A DNA stretch of 64,000 bases from assembly GCA_000710935.1 (NCBI GenBank), contig BAYV01000002.1, positions 17,391 to 81,390 of the forward strand, given 5' to 3'. This document shows, piece after piece, positions 1 to 8,775 of this stretch; the first letter of the stretch is position 1, and each line of letters opens with the position of its first letter. Below the pieces are notes generated by a model. It was not told the DNA's origin and made no database searches. It was given only the letters and a program-made list of their open reading frames with translations. Origin of the DNA: Iodidimonas nitroreducens (GTDB taxonomy: Bacteria; Pseudomonadota; Alphaproteobacteria; Sphingomonadales; Rhodothalassiaceae). A program made the translations under genes and the position numbers.

Positions 1-32
1 TTGCTATGGGCGCTTAAATCAGGAATTGCCGC

Positions 33-2066
33 TCATTCTTTCTCGGTAAACAAGCTGGCTTTCTCGGTAAACAAGCTGGATAAAGGCTGGCGCACAGAGC
101 GCGAGGCAACCGGCCTGCGCGATCGCCCAATGCGGCCGGGGAAAATCACCGCATCGCTGGAACAGGCCATCACGGAATCAAAAAACTGGCCGATGGCCTT
201 GGCCTTGATGTCGGTTCTGCTTTCAGACCAGCGCTGTTCATGGCTTGCCCCATGGGTAAAAATAAGCGGCGCATAGGATGGCTGGATCGAAAGCCCCATG
301 GCATGGGCCGTCAGCCAGAAACGCTGCATATGCTGGCCCGCCATGATCCAGTCCTGATCGGGTCTTGCGCCTGTATCCTGATCCCAGCACAGGGCAAAAT
401 GCGCCGCGCAGTTCATTCCGGGCAGAATATCCAATTGCAGGCTGGCAGCCCAGGCCCCCCCCAACAGGCGATTGAGAATTTTTGTGCGCGACCATTTTGC
501 ATTGGCCCAGCGCATCAGCCGCACGGTCAGGGGATCAAGTCCCACTGATTGAGCGGGCATGCCCCATGGGCTGTGATCCGTTGAGAAATTAACGGCTTTT
601 TGATGCACCCGATGGGCTTCGGGGATGGTCAGGCGCAAAAGCGTCGCCTTCATATTCAGCCGGGTCATCGCCCAGCGCGCCTTGGGGCTTTGAAACCAGA
701 TGATCCGCCCGCCTTTGAGCAGGGTCTGTTCCAGCCTGGCCATCTCTTTGGCATCAAGGCCGATTTTGCGATAGGGCCTGCGGTCCACCGTGCGCGATTT
801 GATGAAAGGCATCAGGCGATCAGGGGAGACATCGGCTTCATGGAAGGTGACGTGAATGGACCATGGATTGGCGCTTTCATCCAGCGTCCATTTGATTGAT
901 AAGCCGTGATGGCTGGCGGCAATGCGCATGGTTTCCAGCAGGCCACCGGCAGCCAGCAGAATGGGGCGGCCATGGGCATATTCATAAAAATTGCTGCCCG
1001 GATGGTAGATCAGATGAATGCGCAGGCTGGTATCATCCAGAATTTCAAAGCGCCATGGCTGTTCATTATCGCCTGAAGGGGCCCATCGCGCCTGATCCAG
1101 AATCTGGTGCAGGCGCGGCGCATCGGCGGCTACGCTATCCGCCAGATGATTTTGCGGCCCCTTTGCGATGAGCTTTTCGATCCAATGCCGGGCCAATTCG
1201 ATTTTCACCCGCCGCCATGGATTGGCATTGCCCCCGGCTGTCCATGTGGTGCGCAAGCGTTGTTGATAGGGATCATATTGATGCACAAAGGGTGCGGGCT
1301 TGATGCGGCCCCGCTTGAGCAGAATTTTCAAGGCTTCGGCCCCTAAAAGGGCGCTGGCCATGCCACAGGCCATGGGGGTGGATGGCCCGGCTTTTTTAGA
1401 AAAATCAACATGGCTTTGATCCACCAGTGCCGAGCGATGCAAAGCCGCCGGTGCCAGCCCGATCATGAAGCGCACATAATTTTTGGTTTGCGCGGCTGTC
1501 TCGTTTTGTCGTGAGGCTTCATCGGTTTTTGTGGGCGAAAAACGGAAATAGCGATCAAAAGACAAGCTATCGGGCATAAAGGTCAGCAATGAGGCCCCAA
1601 GGCCCAGCGGCGCCACAGTGATAGCCGGGATTGCAAGTGCGCGGGCGCGGGCAAAAAGGGCGCGGCGGATATCGAGCACGAAAAAATCAAGCCCATCGAT
1701 GAACAGATCAACATCTTCGAGAAAGGCATCGAGATTGTCGCCATCAACCCCTTGGGGGAAGTCTTTAATCTCGGCTTCCGGGTTGATATCGAGCAGCATT
1801 GATTTGATCACGGCGCATTTCGGCTTGGTGATGGTGCTGACAAAGGCGCCGGCCTGTCGGTTCATATTTGCGAGATCGAAATGATCGAAATCTGCGATAT
1901 GAAAGGCTCCAATCCCAAGACGGGCGAGCATCAGGGCATGGCCGCCCCCCACACCGCCCAGCCCGGCAATGGCCACGCGCTTGCCTTTCAGGATCTGTTG
2001 TTCCGTGTGGGTGATCCAGCCCAGCGTGCGGCTGAAGGCTGTATCATAATCGAAATCCTGATCCAT
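33..2066 (-). CDS. ThiF/E1-like adenylyltransferase fused to nitroreductase domain
   Basis: A 677-aa two-domain protein. The N-terminal ~300 residues are a ThiF/MoeB/E1-type adenylyltransferase fold, with a Rossmann glycine motif (IAGLGGVGGGH) followed by acidic and Asn/Arg residues (ADFDHFDLANMNRQ) typical of ATP binding. The C-terminal half has a nitroreductase signature (ARWAPSGDNEQPWRFEI) expected to bind FMN. I chose the ATG at 2066 because it lies 1 bp after the stop of the upstream acyltransferase; the longer reading frame runs backwards into that gene. This architecture resembles the Rv1355c family often found beside PEP-CTERM/exosortase acyltransferases. The substrate is unknown. No E1 catalytic cysteine could be assigned with confidence. 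The protein ends in a duplicated heptad, SLFTEKASLFTEKE, encoded by a perfect DNA tandem repeat. Confidence 0.85.
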   Translation of the reverse strand: MDQDFDYDTAFSRTLGWITHTEQQILKGKRVAIAGLGGVGGGHALMLARLGIGAFHIADFDHFDLANMNRQAGAFVSTITKPKCAVIKSMLLDINPEAEIKDFPQGVDGDNLDAFLEDVDLFIDGLDFFVLDIRRALFARARALAIPAITVAPLGLGASLLTFMPDSLSFDRYFRFSPTKTDEASRQNETAAQTKNYVRFMIGLAPAALHRSALVDQSHVDFSKKAGPSTPMACGMASALLGAEALKILLKRGRIKPAPFVHQYDPYQQRLRTTWTAGGNANPWRRVKIELARHWIEKLIAKGPQNHLADSVAADAPRLHQILDQARWAPSGDNEQPWRFEILDDTSLRIHLIYHPGSNFYEYAHGRPILLAAGGLLETMRIAASHHGLSIKWTLDESANPWSIHVTFHEADVSPDRLMPFIKSRTVDRRPYRKIGLDAKEMARLEQTLLKGGRIIWFQSPKARWAMTRLNMKATLLRLTIPEAHRVHQKAVNFSTDHSPWGMPAQSVGLDPLTVRLMRWANAKWSRTKILNRLLGGAWAASLQLDILPGMNCAAHFALCWDQDTGARPDQDWIMAGQHMQRFWLTAHAMGLSIQPSYAPLIFTHGASHEQRWSESRTDIKAKAIGQFFDSVMACSSDAVIFPGRIGRSRRPVASRSVRQPLSSLFTEKASLFTEKE
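38..79. repeat. Perfect 21-bp tandem duplication at 3' end of the ThiF-nitroreductase gene
   Basis: Two adjacent identical 21-bp copies (38-58 and 59-79). They sit in frame and duplicate seven residues (SLFTEKx) at the extreme C-terminus of the gene on the minus strand. This looks like a recent slippage duplication. Confidence 0.9.
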
Positions 2067-2067
2067 C

Positions 2068-2868
2068 TTAAGCCAGCAGGCGTGTTTGCGCCGCAGTGAG
2101 GGGCCAGACCCGGCCCCCATCGGTGATGGCGTGCCAGATTTCGGGCTTTTGCTGATAAATTCCGGCCAAAAGCTCTGACATATTGCGATAAACGGGATAG
2201 CGGATGCCATGATAATTGACCGTTTCGCCGGTGCGATCAAAGCGAATGCCCAGTTTCCCCAGCAAACGAATGAGGGCAGGCTCGACAACGGCGGTGACAT
2301 GGGTCATTCCGGCATCTCGGGTCATTTCCACAATCGCCCGCATCAGGCCCAAAGTGATGCTGGGCAAAGCCCGGCGGCCCAGAAATTCGGGCGTGTTGTC
2401 ATTGACCTCAGTGGAATAAAGCCCATCATCCATCCGCTGGCGAAAGGCCTTGGAAACCGAAAAGCGTGAAATTTCCGCCGTCTGATCGCGGGGAAGATCA
2501 AGAGCGTTCCCATCGGCCAAAATAGGGGAAACATGATAAGATGGCAGGCCCGAATGGGGGCGATGATGATCGGGATAGATCAGCCTGACCGTTCCCGCCA
2601 CCATGCCCGAGGGGCGATGAATCAGCAGGCTATGCAGGGCATGAACATCCGATTCGTCTTTTTCCAGGCCATCGCTATTGGCTGACGGATCTTCGAATCC
2701 CGTTTCGAGACAATAGACCTGATAGCGAAGTTGTTGAGATTTCTTGATAAGTTCTTTTGTGTCGCAACGGACCACATCAAACCACTTATAATATAAATCG
2801 GTCAAGCTCTGCTCCGCTTCCTGGGCTGACTGGGCCGCGCGGATCGTCTCTCTAACCTGATAAACCAT
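2068..2868 (-). CDS. PEP-CTERM/exosortase system-associated acyltransferase (LuxI-like GNAT fold)
   Basis: A 266-aa protein of the acyl-homoserine-lactone-synthase-like acyltransferase group that accompanies exosortase systems (TIGR03694 type). The segment RYQVYCLETGFEDP corresponds to the N-terminal core of autoinducer synthases, where Arg and aromatic residues shape the substrate pocket. TAEISRFSVSKAFRQR matches the central strand and helix with the conserved ExSRF element. The product is unknown; acyl-ACP or acyl-CoA is the likely donor from family knowledge. It is the first gene of a two-gene minus-strand operon with the ThiF-nitroreductase gene (1-bp gap), divergent from the EPS operon across a 414-bp control region. 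It could make a signal or an acyl modification of the exported polymer or protein. Confidence 0.82.
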   Translation of the reverse strand: MVYQVRETIRAAQSAQEAEQSLTDLYYKWFDVVRCDTKELIKKSQQLRYQVYCLETGFEDPSANSDGLEKDESDVHALHSLLIHRPSGMVAGTVRLIYPDHHRPHSGLPSYHVSPILADGNALDLPRDQTAEISRFSVSKAFRQRMDDGLYSTEVNDNTPEFLGRRALPSITLGLMRAIVEMTRDAGMTHVTAVVEPALIRLLGKLGIRFDRTGETVNYHGIRYPVYRNMSELLAGIYQQKPEIWHAITDGGRVWPLTAAQTRLLA

Positions 2869-3282
2869 TGGGACACCGTACTATTATTATGACCAAAAGC
2901 CCCTGTGATGACTAAGTCATTCTTCTCGATATTTAGCATAGGTGGTGTCCCTTAATTCTTCCTAAAATTATGAGGCGAATTGCACGTATATTCTGTTCTG
3001 CTTATTAAATAGGGCTATTTTGTGCACATTATGTAATGATAATAAACAAACGCGAAGAAATCTATTTTTAGATACAATTTAGTTTATTTTAAAAATACAC
3101 TCCAAGGTTTAAAAACATTTATTCTCATGCGATTTGTATCAAATCGGGATTTTCCTGTTCTGACACATTCTGAACAATGTTAACACTATGAAAACCATAA
3201 GTAATGTAGAATGCATAACCATTCTGTGATAAACCCGCTAACGGGTACGTAAAATGAACCGCTTTGATGCAAGGGAACGGGC
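2869..3282. promoter_or_regulatory. Divergent AT-rich control region of the exosortase/EPS locus
   Basis: The 414 bp between the two divergent operons contain no gene that I can see. The region is clearly more AT-rich than its flanks. It holds a perfect palindrome (3130-3146), a TGTTC/GAACA inverted repeat (3156-3176) that overlaps two TTCTGA direct repeats 10 bp apart, and a possible sigma70-like -10 element TAGAAT (3207-3212). A small ACCCG/CGGGT hairpin (3233-3246) lies in the likely leader of the plus operon. Which element serves which operon cannot be told from sequence. Confidence 0.5.
3130..3146. promoter_or_regulatory. Perfect 17-bp palindrome, candidate operator
   Basis: CGATTTGTATCAAATCG is a perfect 7-3-7 inverted repeat in the divergent promoter region, about 60 bp upstream of the possible TAGAAT -10 box. 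It looks like a dimeric regulator site; the regulator is unknown. Confidence 0.4.
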
Positions 3283-3891
3283 ATGATGATCAGGGCGCTG
3301 GCTTTGCTGGCTGTTTGTTTGGTGGCGGCTTGCGCCAGCAAAAGCACATTGCCTCCGGTAAATAGTAATGCACCGGCGCTGGATGCGCCGCTTTATCGCA
3401 TCGGCCCGGGCGATTCTCTCAATATTTTTGTATGGCGCAATCCGGATCTGGCCAGCAATGCGCTGGTTCGTCCCGATGGGCGCATCACTTTGCCCTTGAT
3501 CGATGATCTGGAAGCGGCCGGCAAAACCCCCACGGAACTCGCACGCGACATCGAGGGCGCTTTAAGTGTTTTTGTGCAAGACCCATTGGTAACCGTGATG
3601 GTGACCGGTTTTGTGGGCACATTCGAGCAACAGGTGCGGGTTGTGGGGGCAGCGGTCAATCCATCAGCCATTCCCTATCGTGCCAATATGACCCTGCTTG
3701 ATGTAATGATCGCCGTGGGCGGGCTGACCGAATTTGCCGCTGGTAACAGGGCCACCCTGGTGCGCTGGGTGGATGGCGAGCAAAAAGAATATCGTGTGCG
3801 GCTCGATAGCCTTTTGAAATCAGGAAATATCAAAGCCAATACAATGGTTTTGCCGGGGGATATTCTGATCATCCCGGAAACTTTCCTGTGA
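3283..3891 (+). CDS. Polysaccharide export outer-membrane lipoprotein (OPX/Wza-like, exosortase-associated)
   Basis: A 202-aa exporter of the OPX family (TIGR03027 type). The signal peptide ends in a lipobox (LVAAC, Cys at residue 16), so the protein should be lipidated. A Poly_export domain follows at about residues 38-110 (YRIGPGDSLNIFVWRNPDL...RPDGRITLPLIDDL), then one SLBB domain at about 118-165 (VRVVGAAVNPSAIPYRANMTLLDVM). It ends soon after the SLBB domain, without the C-terminal amphipathic helix that lets E. coli Wza form its own outer-membrane pore. A separate beta-barrel partner is therefore likely; the barrel fusion at 17265-19304 is a candidate. It is the first gene of the EPS operon, with a GGGAACGGG ribosome-binding stretch just upstream. 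Confidence 0.92.
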   Translation: MMIRALALLAVCLVAACASKSTLPPVNSNAPALDAPLYRIGPGDSLNIFVWRNPDLASNALVRPDGRITLPLIDDLEAAGKTPTELARDIEGALSVFVQDPLVTVMVTGFVGTFEQQVRVVGAAVNPSAIPYRANMTLLDVMIAVGGLTEFAAGNRATLVRWVDGEQKEYRVRLDSLLKSGNIKANTMVLPGDILIIPETFL

Positions 3892-3955
3892 TCAGGGGCT
3901 TCACCTGCACCACCATGGGCATCTTTTATCTGTTTCTCATTTTTGATGGGCTTTA

Positions 3956-5650
3956 TTGCAAGTGAACGAAATCTATCAACAGCTTTTATTTTATCTGGGT
4001 GCGCTTTGGCGGCGGCGCTGGATGATCTTTGCGATTGCCGCCATGATCGCGGGCCTTGGCTGGGCGGGTGTTTCTTCCTTGCCCAATGAATATCGTTCAT
4101 CGGCTAAAATCTATGTGGATACGGCGACGATTTTAAGCCCCTTGCTGGCAGGCGTTGCGGTTGAAGAAAATGTGGATCGGCAGATCGAGATCATGCGCCG
4201 AACCCTGTTGAGCCGGCCCAATATCGAGCAGTTGGCCAGAATGACCGATATGGATATCGAGGCCAGCACCCCGGCGGGGCTGGAGGTGATGCTCGATCAA
4301 CTGGAAAAAAGAATATCTCTGACTGCGCAAAGAGATAATCTTTTTGATATCAGCTATGTTGATCGCTCCCCGCAGCGGGCGCGGGATGTGGTGCAGGCGC
4401 TGACCACTTTATTTGTTGAAAATAATCTGGGGCGCAATCGCGCCGATATGGATAATGCACAGGGCTTTCTGGATCGGCAGATTACCGATTATGAAAAAAA
4501 GCTCAATGAGGCTGAGGAAGCTCTGGCGCAGTTTCAGCAGGAAAATGCGGCTTTTCTGCCCGGCCAAACCGGCTTGCAAAGCAATCTGGCTGATGCCCGG
4601 GGCAATTTGTCGAGCCTTTTGGGTCAGCTTCAGGATACCGAAGCGCGGCAAAGGCTTTTGGAGAGGGAACTGGCCGAAACACCCCAGATTTTGGGGCAAA
4701 CTTCGGGCGGAATGGGGCCGCCAACCAATTTGGAAGTGCAAATCATTGATCTGCAAAGTCGGCTTGAGGAACTGGAATCACGCTATACGAGCGAGCACCC
4801 TGATGTTGTGGTGATGCGGCGAAGGCTTGAAGCGATGATGCGCCAGCATGCGGCTTTTGTTGATAATTTCGGGCAAAGCGATGATTTGCGCTCGGGTCCC
4901 GCCGCCAATACTGTGACCATCCCCAATCCTGTTTATGCCGATTTGCGTATGGAATTGGTGCGCGAGCGTTCGAATGCCGAAACACTGCGCGAAAAGGTTA
5001 ATCGGGCCCGGCAGGCGGTGAATGATCTGGAACAAAAAGTTTTCCAGGTGCCGGAAGTGGAAGCGCAGATGAAGCGCTTGACCCGGGATTATGATGTGAT
5101 CCAGAAAAATTATGAAACCCTGCTGGCGCGGAGGGAATCGGCGCGGATTTCTTCGGATCGCGAGCAGGCGGGCAGCCGCGTGAATTTTCGCATTATCGAA
5201 GCGGCTTCTGTCCCGCTTATGCCCAGCGGTCCACCCCGGGCCTTGTTTTTGGGGGCGATCCTAATGATGAGCTTTGTTGCCGGGAGTGCCGTGGCTTGGC
5301 TATTGGCTGTTGCACGGGTCACTTATGGCAGTGTTGATCATTTAAAGCGGGATTTTGATTTTCCCGTCATCGGCTTTCTCACCGTTGTTGGCCATGATGA
5401 TCCGGGTAAGGGCATTAAGGATAAAATAAGCCTTGGGATTTCATTATCTGTATTGTTATCAGTCTTTATTGGGCTTTTATATATAGAAAGCCGTTATGGT
5501 ATCCCGATGCATCAGATGTTGGCTTATGGCTTATGTCTATTCGTTTTCATATTCGGGCTGATTATATTGGTGATTGATCGTTTGCGCCCTTCATTATTCA
5601 GGAGTTCGCCCATGATCACTTCCTTTGATTTGAATGCAAGGCAAGCATGA
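3956..5650 (+). CDS. XrtA system polysaccharide chain-length determinant (GNVR/Wzz-type)
   Basis: A 564-aa inner-membrane polysaccharide co-polymerase (TIGR03007 type). There is a TM helix near the N-terminus (WMIFAIAAMIAGLGWAGV), a long periplasmic coiled coil at about residues 170-400, a GNVR-like region, and C-terminal TM segments (LFLGAILMMSFVAGSAVAWL and two more). It would set chain length together with the separate tyrosine kinase encoded next. The start is uncertain: TTG at 3956 has GGG 5 bp upstream, while GTG at 3962 would give the more family-like N-terminus MNEIYQQ. The 64-bp gap after the export gene keeps it in the same operon. Confidence 0.9.
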   Translation: MQVNEIYQQLLFYLGALWRRRWMIFAIAAMIAGLGWAGVSSLPNEYRSSAKIYVDTATILSPLLAGVAVEENVDRQIEIMRRTLLSRPNIEQLARMTDMDIEASTPAGLEVMLDQLEKRISLTAQRDNLFDISYVDRSPQRARDVVQALTTLFVENNLGRNRADMDNAQGFLDRQITDYEKKLNEAEEALAQFQQENAAFLPGQTGLQSNLADARGNLSSLLGQLQDTEARQRLLERELAETPQILGQTSGGMGPPTNLEVQIIDLQSRLEELESRYTSEHPDVVVMRRRLEAMMRQHAAFVDNFGQSDDLRSGPAANTVTIPNPVYADLRMELVRERSNAETLREKVNRARQAVNDLEQKVFQVPEVEAQMKRLTRDYDVIQKNYETLLARRESARISSDREQAGSRVNFRIIEAASVPLMPSGPPRALFLGAILMMSFVAGSAVAWLLAVARVTYGSVDHLKRDFDFPVIGFLTVVGHDDPGKGIKDKISLGISLSVLLSVFIGLLYIESRYGIPMHQMLAYGLCLFVFIFGLIILVIDRLRPSLFRSSPMITSFDLNARQA

Positions 5651-5698
5651 TCATGAAAATTTGTGTGGCAGTTTATAGGCCATCAGGCGGGGTTTTTG

Positions 5699-6673
5699 AT
5701 GTCTGATCGTGGTTCACACCCCAAGCAAGACCGCGCTGGCAAAGAATTGGCTGGCGATCCTCTGGAAGATGCGTCCTTGATCGAGCGGGCCGCCGCCCGA
5801 CTGCGCACGGAGACGGTATCCGTTCAAAATGCTGATGCCATCAAGCCCGAAAAACAGCCATCCGGCCAAGGTGTGCATGTGAATAGCCTTCGCGGTGCCC
5901 GGCGGAAATCCGGACATGAAATAGCGCCCGAGGATGGCATCGTCGATGTGACGATTGATCTGGATATGCTGGCGGCTCATGGTTATCTCACACCCAAAAC
6001 CATGCGCTCGCAATTGGCTGAAGAAATGCGCCTGATCAAGCGTTCGGTGGTGCAGGCCTTTTGGTTTCGGGATGTGGAGCGATCCAATCTGATCATGGTG
6101 ACCAGCGCTTTTCCATCCGAAGGTAAAAGTTTCGTGGCACTCAATCTGGCGATCAGCCTTGCTTGCGAGGTGGATTTTCATGTGCTTTTGGTGGATTCCG
6201 ATTTTGAACGCCCGGCTGTTTTCAATCGCTTGGGGCTTGGTCGTCGCCTGGGTTTGATGGATATGCTGAAAAACCCCGATACCGATCTGAGCGAGATTTT
6301 ATTGCGCACCAATATCGAACGCCTGTCGCTGATCGGGCCGGGTCGGCGGGATGATATGTCCACCGAATTGCTGGCCAGCCAACGGATGCAGCAGATCGCG
6401 CAGGAAATGGCGGATCGCTATCCTGATCGGCTGATCATTTTTGATACACCGCCGATGTTGTCCTGTTCGGAACCGGCGGTGCTCGCAGAATTGATGGGGC
6501 AGGTTGTGTTCGTTGTGGAATCCAACAAAACCCAGCGCGAAGCCCTTGAAAAGGCGGTGCAGCTTTTGCCTGCTGATTGCAAGCTGGGGCTGGTTTTGAA
6601 CAAGATGGTGCCGGGGATCGGTGATACAACCTATAGCTATTATGGTGATCGCAGCTATCGGAACCAAATATGA
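5699..6673 (+). CDS. XrtA-associated tyrosine autokinase (BY-kinase)
   Basis: A 324-aa cytoplasmic BY-kinase (TIGR03018 type). It has Walker A (PSEGKS, about residues 139-144), Walker A' (LLVDSDFERP) and Walker B (LIIFDTPP). The C-terminus carries a tyrosine cluster (TYSYYGDRSY), the usual autophosphorylation site. It would phosphorylate itself in response to the chain-length protein encoded just upstream and so cycle polymer assembly. The ATG at 5699 is preferred over an upstream GTG at 5663, which would add residues with no family resemblance, because a GGCGGGG stretch precedes 5699. The N-terminal ~100 residues are polar and poorly conserved. Confidence 0.9.
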   Translation: MSDRGSHPKQDRAGKELAGDPLEDASLIERAAARLRTETVSVQNADAIKPEKQPSGQGVHVNSLRGARRKSGHEIAPEDGIVDVTIDLDMLAAHGYLTPKTMRSQLAEEMRLIKRSVVQAFWFRDVERSNLIMVTSAFPSEGKSFVALNLAISLACEVDFHVLLVDSDFERPAVFNRLGLGRRLGLMDMLKNPDTDLSEILLRTNIERLSLIGPGRRDDMSTELLASQRMQQIAQEMADRYPDRLIIFDTPPMLSCSEPAVLAELMGQVVFVVESNKTQREALEKAVQLLPADCKLGLVLNKMVPGIGDTTYSYYGDRSYRNQI

Positions 6674-6736
6674 GCGTCGATTCTGAACATCAAGATAGGA
6701 TGGCCGAGCCTCAGCCTTCATGGCTGGGAGGATCAG

Positions 6737-7879
6737 ATGTATCTTGATTATTATGGATTGAAGCGGCACCCCTTTCAACTGACACCGGATGTCAATTTCT
6801 TCTATGATAGCCGGGTCCATAAGCGGGCGATGGCTACCATCAGCTATGGCTTGAGCAAGCTTGAAGGTTTTGTCATCGTCACCGGCGATGTGGGGGCGGG
6901 CAAGACGACGCTGATCGATTATCTTTTGAAAAACGGTCAACTCAAAAATGTTGTAGTGGCCCGGATCAGCACCACTCAGCTTGAGGCGGAAAATCTTCTG
7001 GAATTGATTGCCAGCGAACTGAATTTGCGCAAAAGCGGGGCGAGCAAGGCTTCTTATCTGCGCGATCTGAACAGTTTTTTTCTGCGTTTGGGGCAGGCGG
7101 GGAAATCGGTTCTGCTGATTGTTGACGAGGTGCAAAATCTGTCAGCCGGTGCTCTTGAAGAACTGCGGATGCTTTCAAATTTTCAAAATAATGAGAAGCC
7201 GCTGGTGCAGCAATTGCTGGTGGGCCAGCCGGAATTTCGCAGCCGTTTGGCCAGCCCGGCTTGCGAGCAGATCAGGCAAAGGGTGATCGCATCCTATCAT
7301 CTGGCGCCCCTGACCGCTGAAGACGTGCCGATTTATATCGCCCATCGGATGCAGCAGGCGGGGGTTCGCGATCAAAGCCTGTTCACCTATGGGGCCTGTC
7401 AGCGCATTTTTGCTGAAACCGGCGGTGTTCCGCGCAAAATCAACCGCTTATGTGATCGCTTGTTGCTTTATGGATTTCTTGAGGAACTGACCAGGATCAC
7501 TTGCTCTGCCGTTGATGATGTAACGGCGGAAATGCGGGGGGAAAATCTTATGGATGCTGTGGCCGCCCCCCCCGAGCAACCGAAGCCGATCAGCTTGGCG
7601 GCGCCTCAGGCACCTTTACCGGCTTTAGCGGATCAGCAGGATATTTTGGATCTGCCGCTCACCGGCGATAGCGGCCTTGCCCTTTTGGCGGAGCCGATGA
7701 ACCGGCAAGGGGCATCAAACGCGCCACAGGTGCGGCAGGATCTGGCATCGCAAATGAGCCAGCATCAGGCGCTTTTGCAGCATATGGGGCGGCTGCGGCG
7801 AAAAATGGATCTCCATAAATCACGATTGTCACGCTTGAAGCTGATGCTGGGCCAGCAGACAAAGAATCGTGGGGTTTGA
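6737..7879 (+). CDS. XrtA/PEP-CTERM system-associated AAA ATPase (ExeA-like)
   Basis: A 380-aa ATPase (TIGR03015 type) related to the secretion ATPase ExeA. It opens with the family motif YYGLKRHPFQLTPD. Walker A is GDVGAGKTT (residues 50-58) and Walker B lies in LLIVDEVQNLS (about 125-135). The AAA module ends near residue 270; the remaining ~110 residues are Pro/Ala/Gln-rich and finish in a basic coiled-coil-like tail. The RBS GGGAGG precedes the ATG. It sits between the kinase and deacetylase genes, the usual position in exosortase A loci. Its job may be to power or couple polymer export across the envelope, but no direct mechanism can be read from sequence. Confidence 0.9.
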   Translation: MYLDYYGLKRHPFQLTPDVNFFYDSRVHKRAMATISYGLSKLEGFVIVTGDVGAGKTTLIDYLLKNGQLKNVVVARISTTQLEAENLLELIASELNLRKSGASKASYLRDLNSFFLRLGQAGKSVLLIVDEVQNLSAGALEELRMLSNFQNNEKPLVQQLLVGQPEFRSRLASPACEQIRQRVIASYHLAPLTAEDVPIYIAHRMQQAGVRDQSLFTYGACQRIFAETGGVPRKINRLCDRLLLYGFLEELTRITCSAVDDVTAEMRGENLMDAVAAPPEQPKPISLAAPQAPLPALADQQDILDLPLTGDSGLALLAEPMNRQGASNAPQVRQDLASQMSQHQALLQHMGRLRRKMDLHKSRLSRLKLMLGQQTKNRGV

Positions 7880-7881
7880 TT

Positions 7882-8775
7882 ATGGATTTAAATCGGGAAC
7901 AGGTGTCATATGGGTCCGCAGATCAGCCTGCAGCCTTGGCTGATGTGATGAGCGTGGATGTTGAGGATTATTTTCAGGTCTCGGCCATGGAGGGCATCAT
8001 TGATCGGCGCGATTGGCCGTCGATGGCGTGCCGGGTGGAGCGCAATGTTCATGAGATTCTGGATTTATTCGATCGCCATCAGGCTAAGGCCACTTTCTTT
8101 ACTTTGGGCTGGATCGCCCGCCGCTATCCCGATCTGATCCGCGAAATCGCCAAGCGTGGCCATGAAATTGCCAGCCATGGCATGCAGCATATCCGGGTGT
8201 CGTCCCAAAGCCCGGAAGCCTTTCGCAGCGATGTGCGTGAAAGCCGGGCGCTTTTGGAAGATATTTCAGGCAGTGTGGTTCTGGGCTATCGGGCGGCGAG
8301 CTTTTCCCTCACCCCCGGGACCGATTGGGCTCATGCCATTCTAGCCGAGGAAGGCTATCGCTATAGCTCCAGCATTTATCCGATCAAGCATGATCATTAT
8401 GGGATCCCCGATGCCCCACGGTCTGCCTATCAGCCTTTGGCGGATAGGGATTTTCTGGAAATTCCGATCAGCACAATGATGCTGGGCGGGCGGCGCTTGC
8501 CTTGTGGCGGCGGGGGCTATTTTCGGCTTTTGCCTTTTGCCGCTTCAAACTGGATGATGGAGCGTGTGCGGGCACATGATGCGATGCCGCTGATTTTTTA
8601 TTTCCATCCCTGGGAGATCGATCCCGATCAGCCCCGCATCGAAGGACTGGGGGCGAAAACCCGCTTTCGCCATTATACCAATCTGTCGCGCATGAAAATG
8701 AAGCTTGAGCGCCTTTTGCAAAAGGGGCGCTGGGATCGCTTTGATAGCCGGTTTGCTGTTGGAAAGGCTTTATGA
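7882..8775 (+). CDS. XrtA system polysaccharide deacetylase
   Basis: A 297-aa carbohydrate esterase family 4 protein (TIGR03006 type). It has the MSVDVEDYFQV metal-binding and catalytic Asp motif, the paired-His motif HEIASHGMQHIRV, and YFHPWEIDPDQPR near the end. It would remove N-acetyl groups from the growing polymer. I chose ATG 7882 because it begins 2 bp after the ATPase stop and has a GTGGGG stretch upstream; TTG at 7876 is less likely. The 3' end overlaps the next gene as ATGA. Confidence 0.92.
   Translation: MDLNREQVSYGSADQPAALADVMSVDVEDYFQVSAMEGIIDRRDWPSMACRVERNVHEILDLFDRHQAKATFFTLGWIARRYPDLIREIAKRGHEIASHGMQHIRVSSQSPEAFRSDVRESRALLEDISGSVVLGYRAASFSLTPGTDWAHAILAEEGYRYSSSIYPIKHDHYGIPDAPRSAYQPLADRDFLEIPISTMMLGGRRLPCGGGGYFRLLPFAASNWMMERVRAHDAMPLIFYFHPWEIDPDQPRIEGLGAKTRFRHYTNLSRMKMKLERLLQKGRWDRFDSRFAVGKAL

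Noticed and set aside
3130..3146. Lux box for a quorum-sensing regulator
   Set aside because: The palindrome is 17 bp and does not match the usual 20-bp CTG-N10-CAG pattern, and no LuxR gene is in the window.
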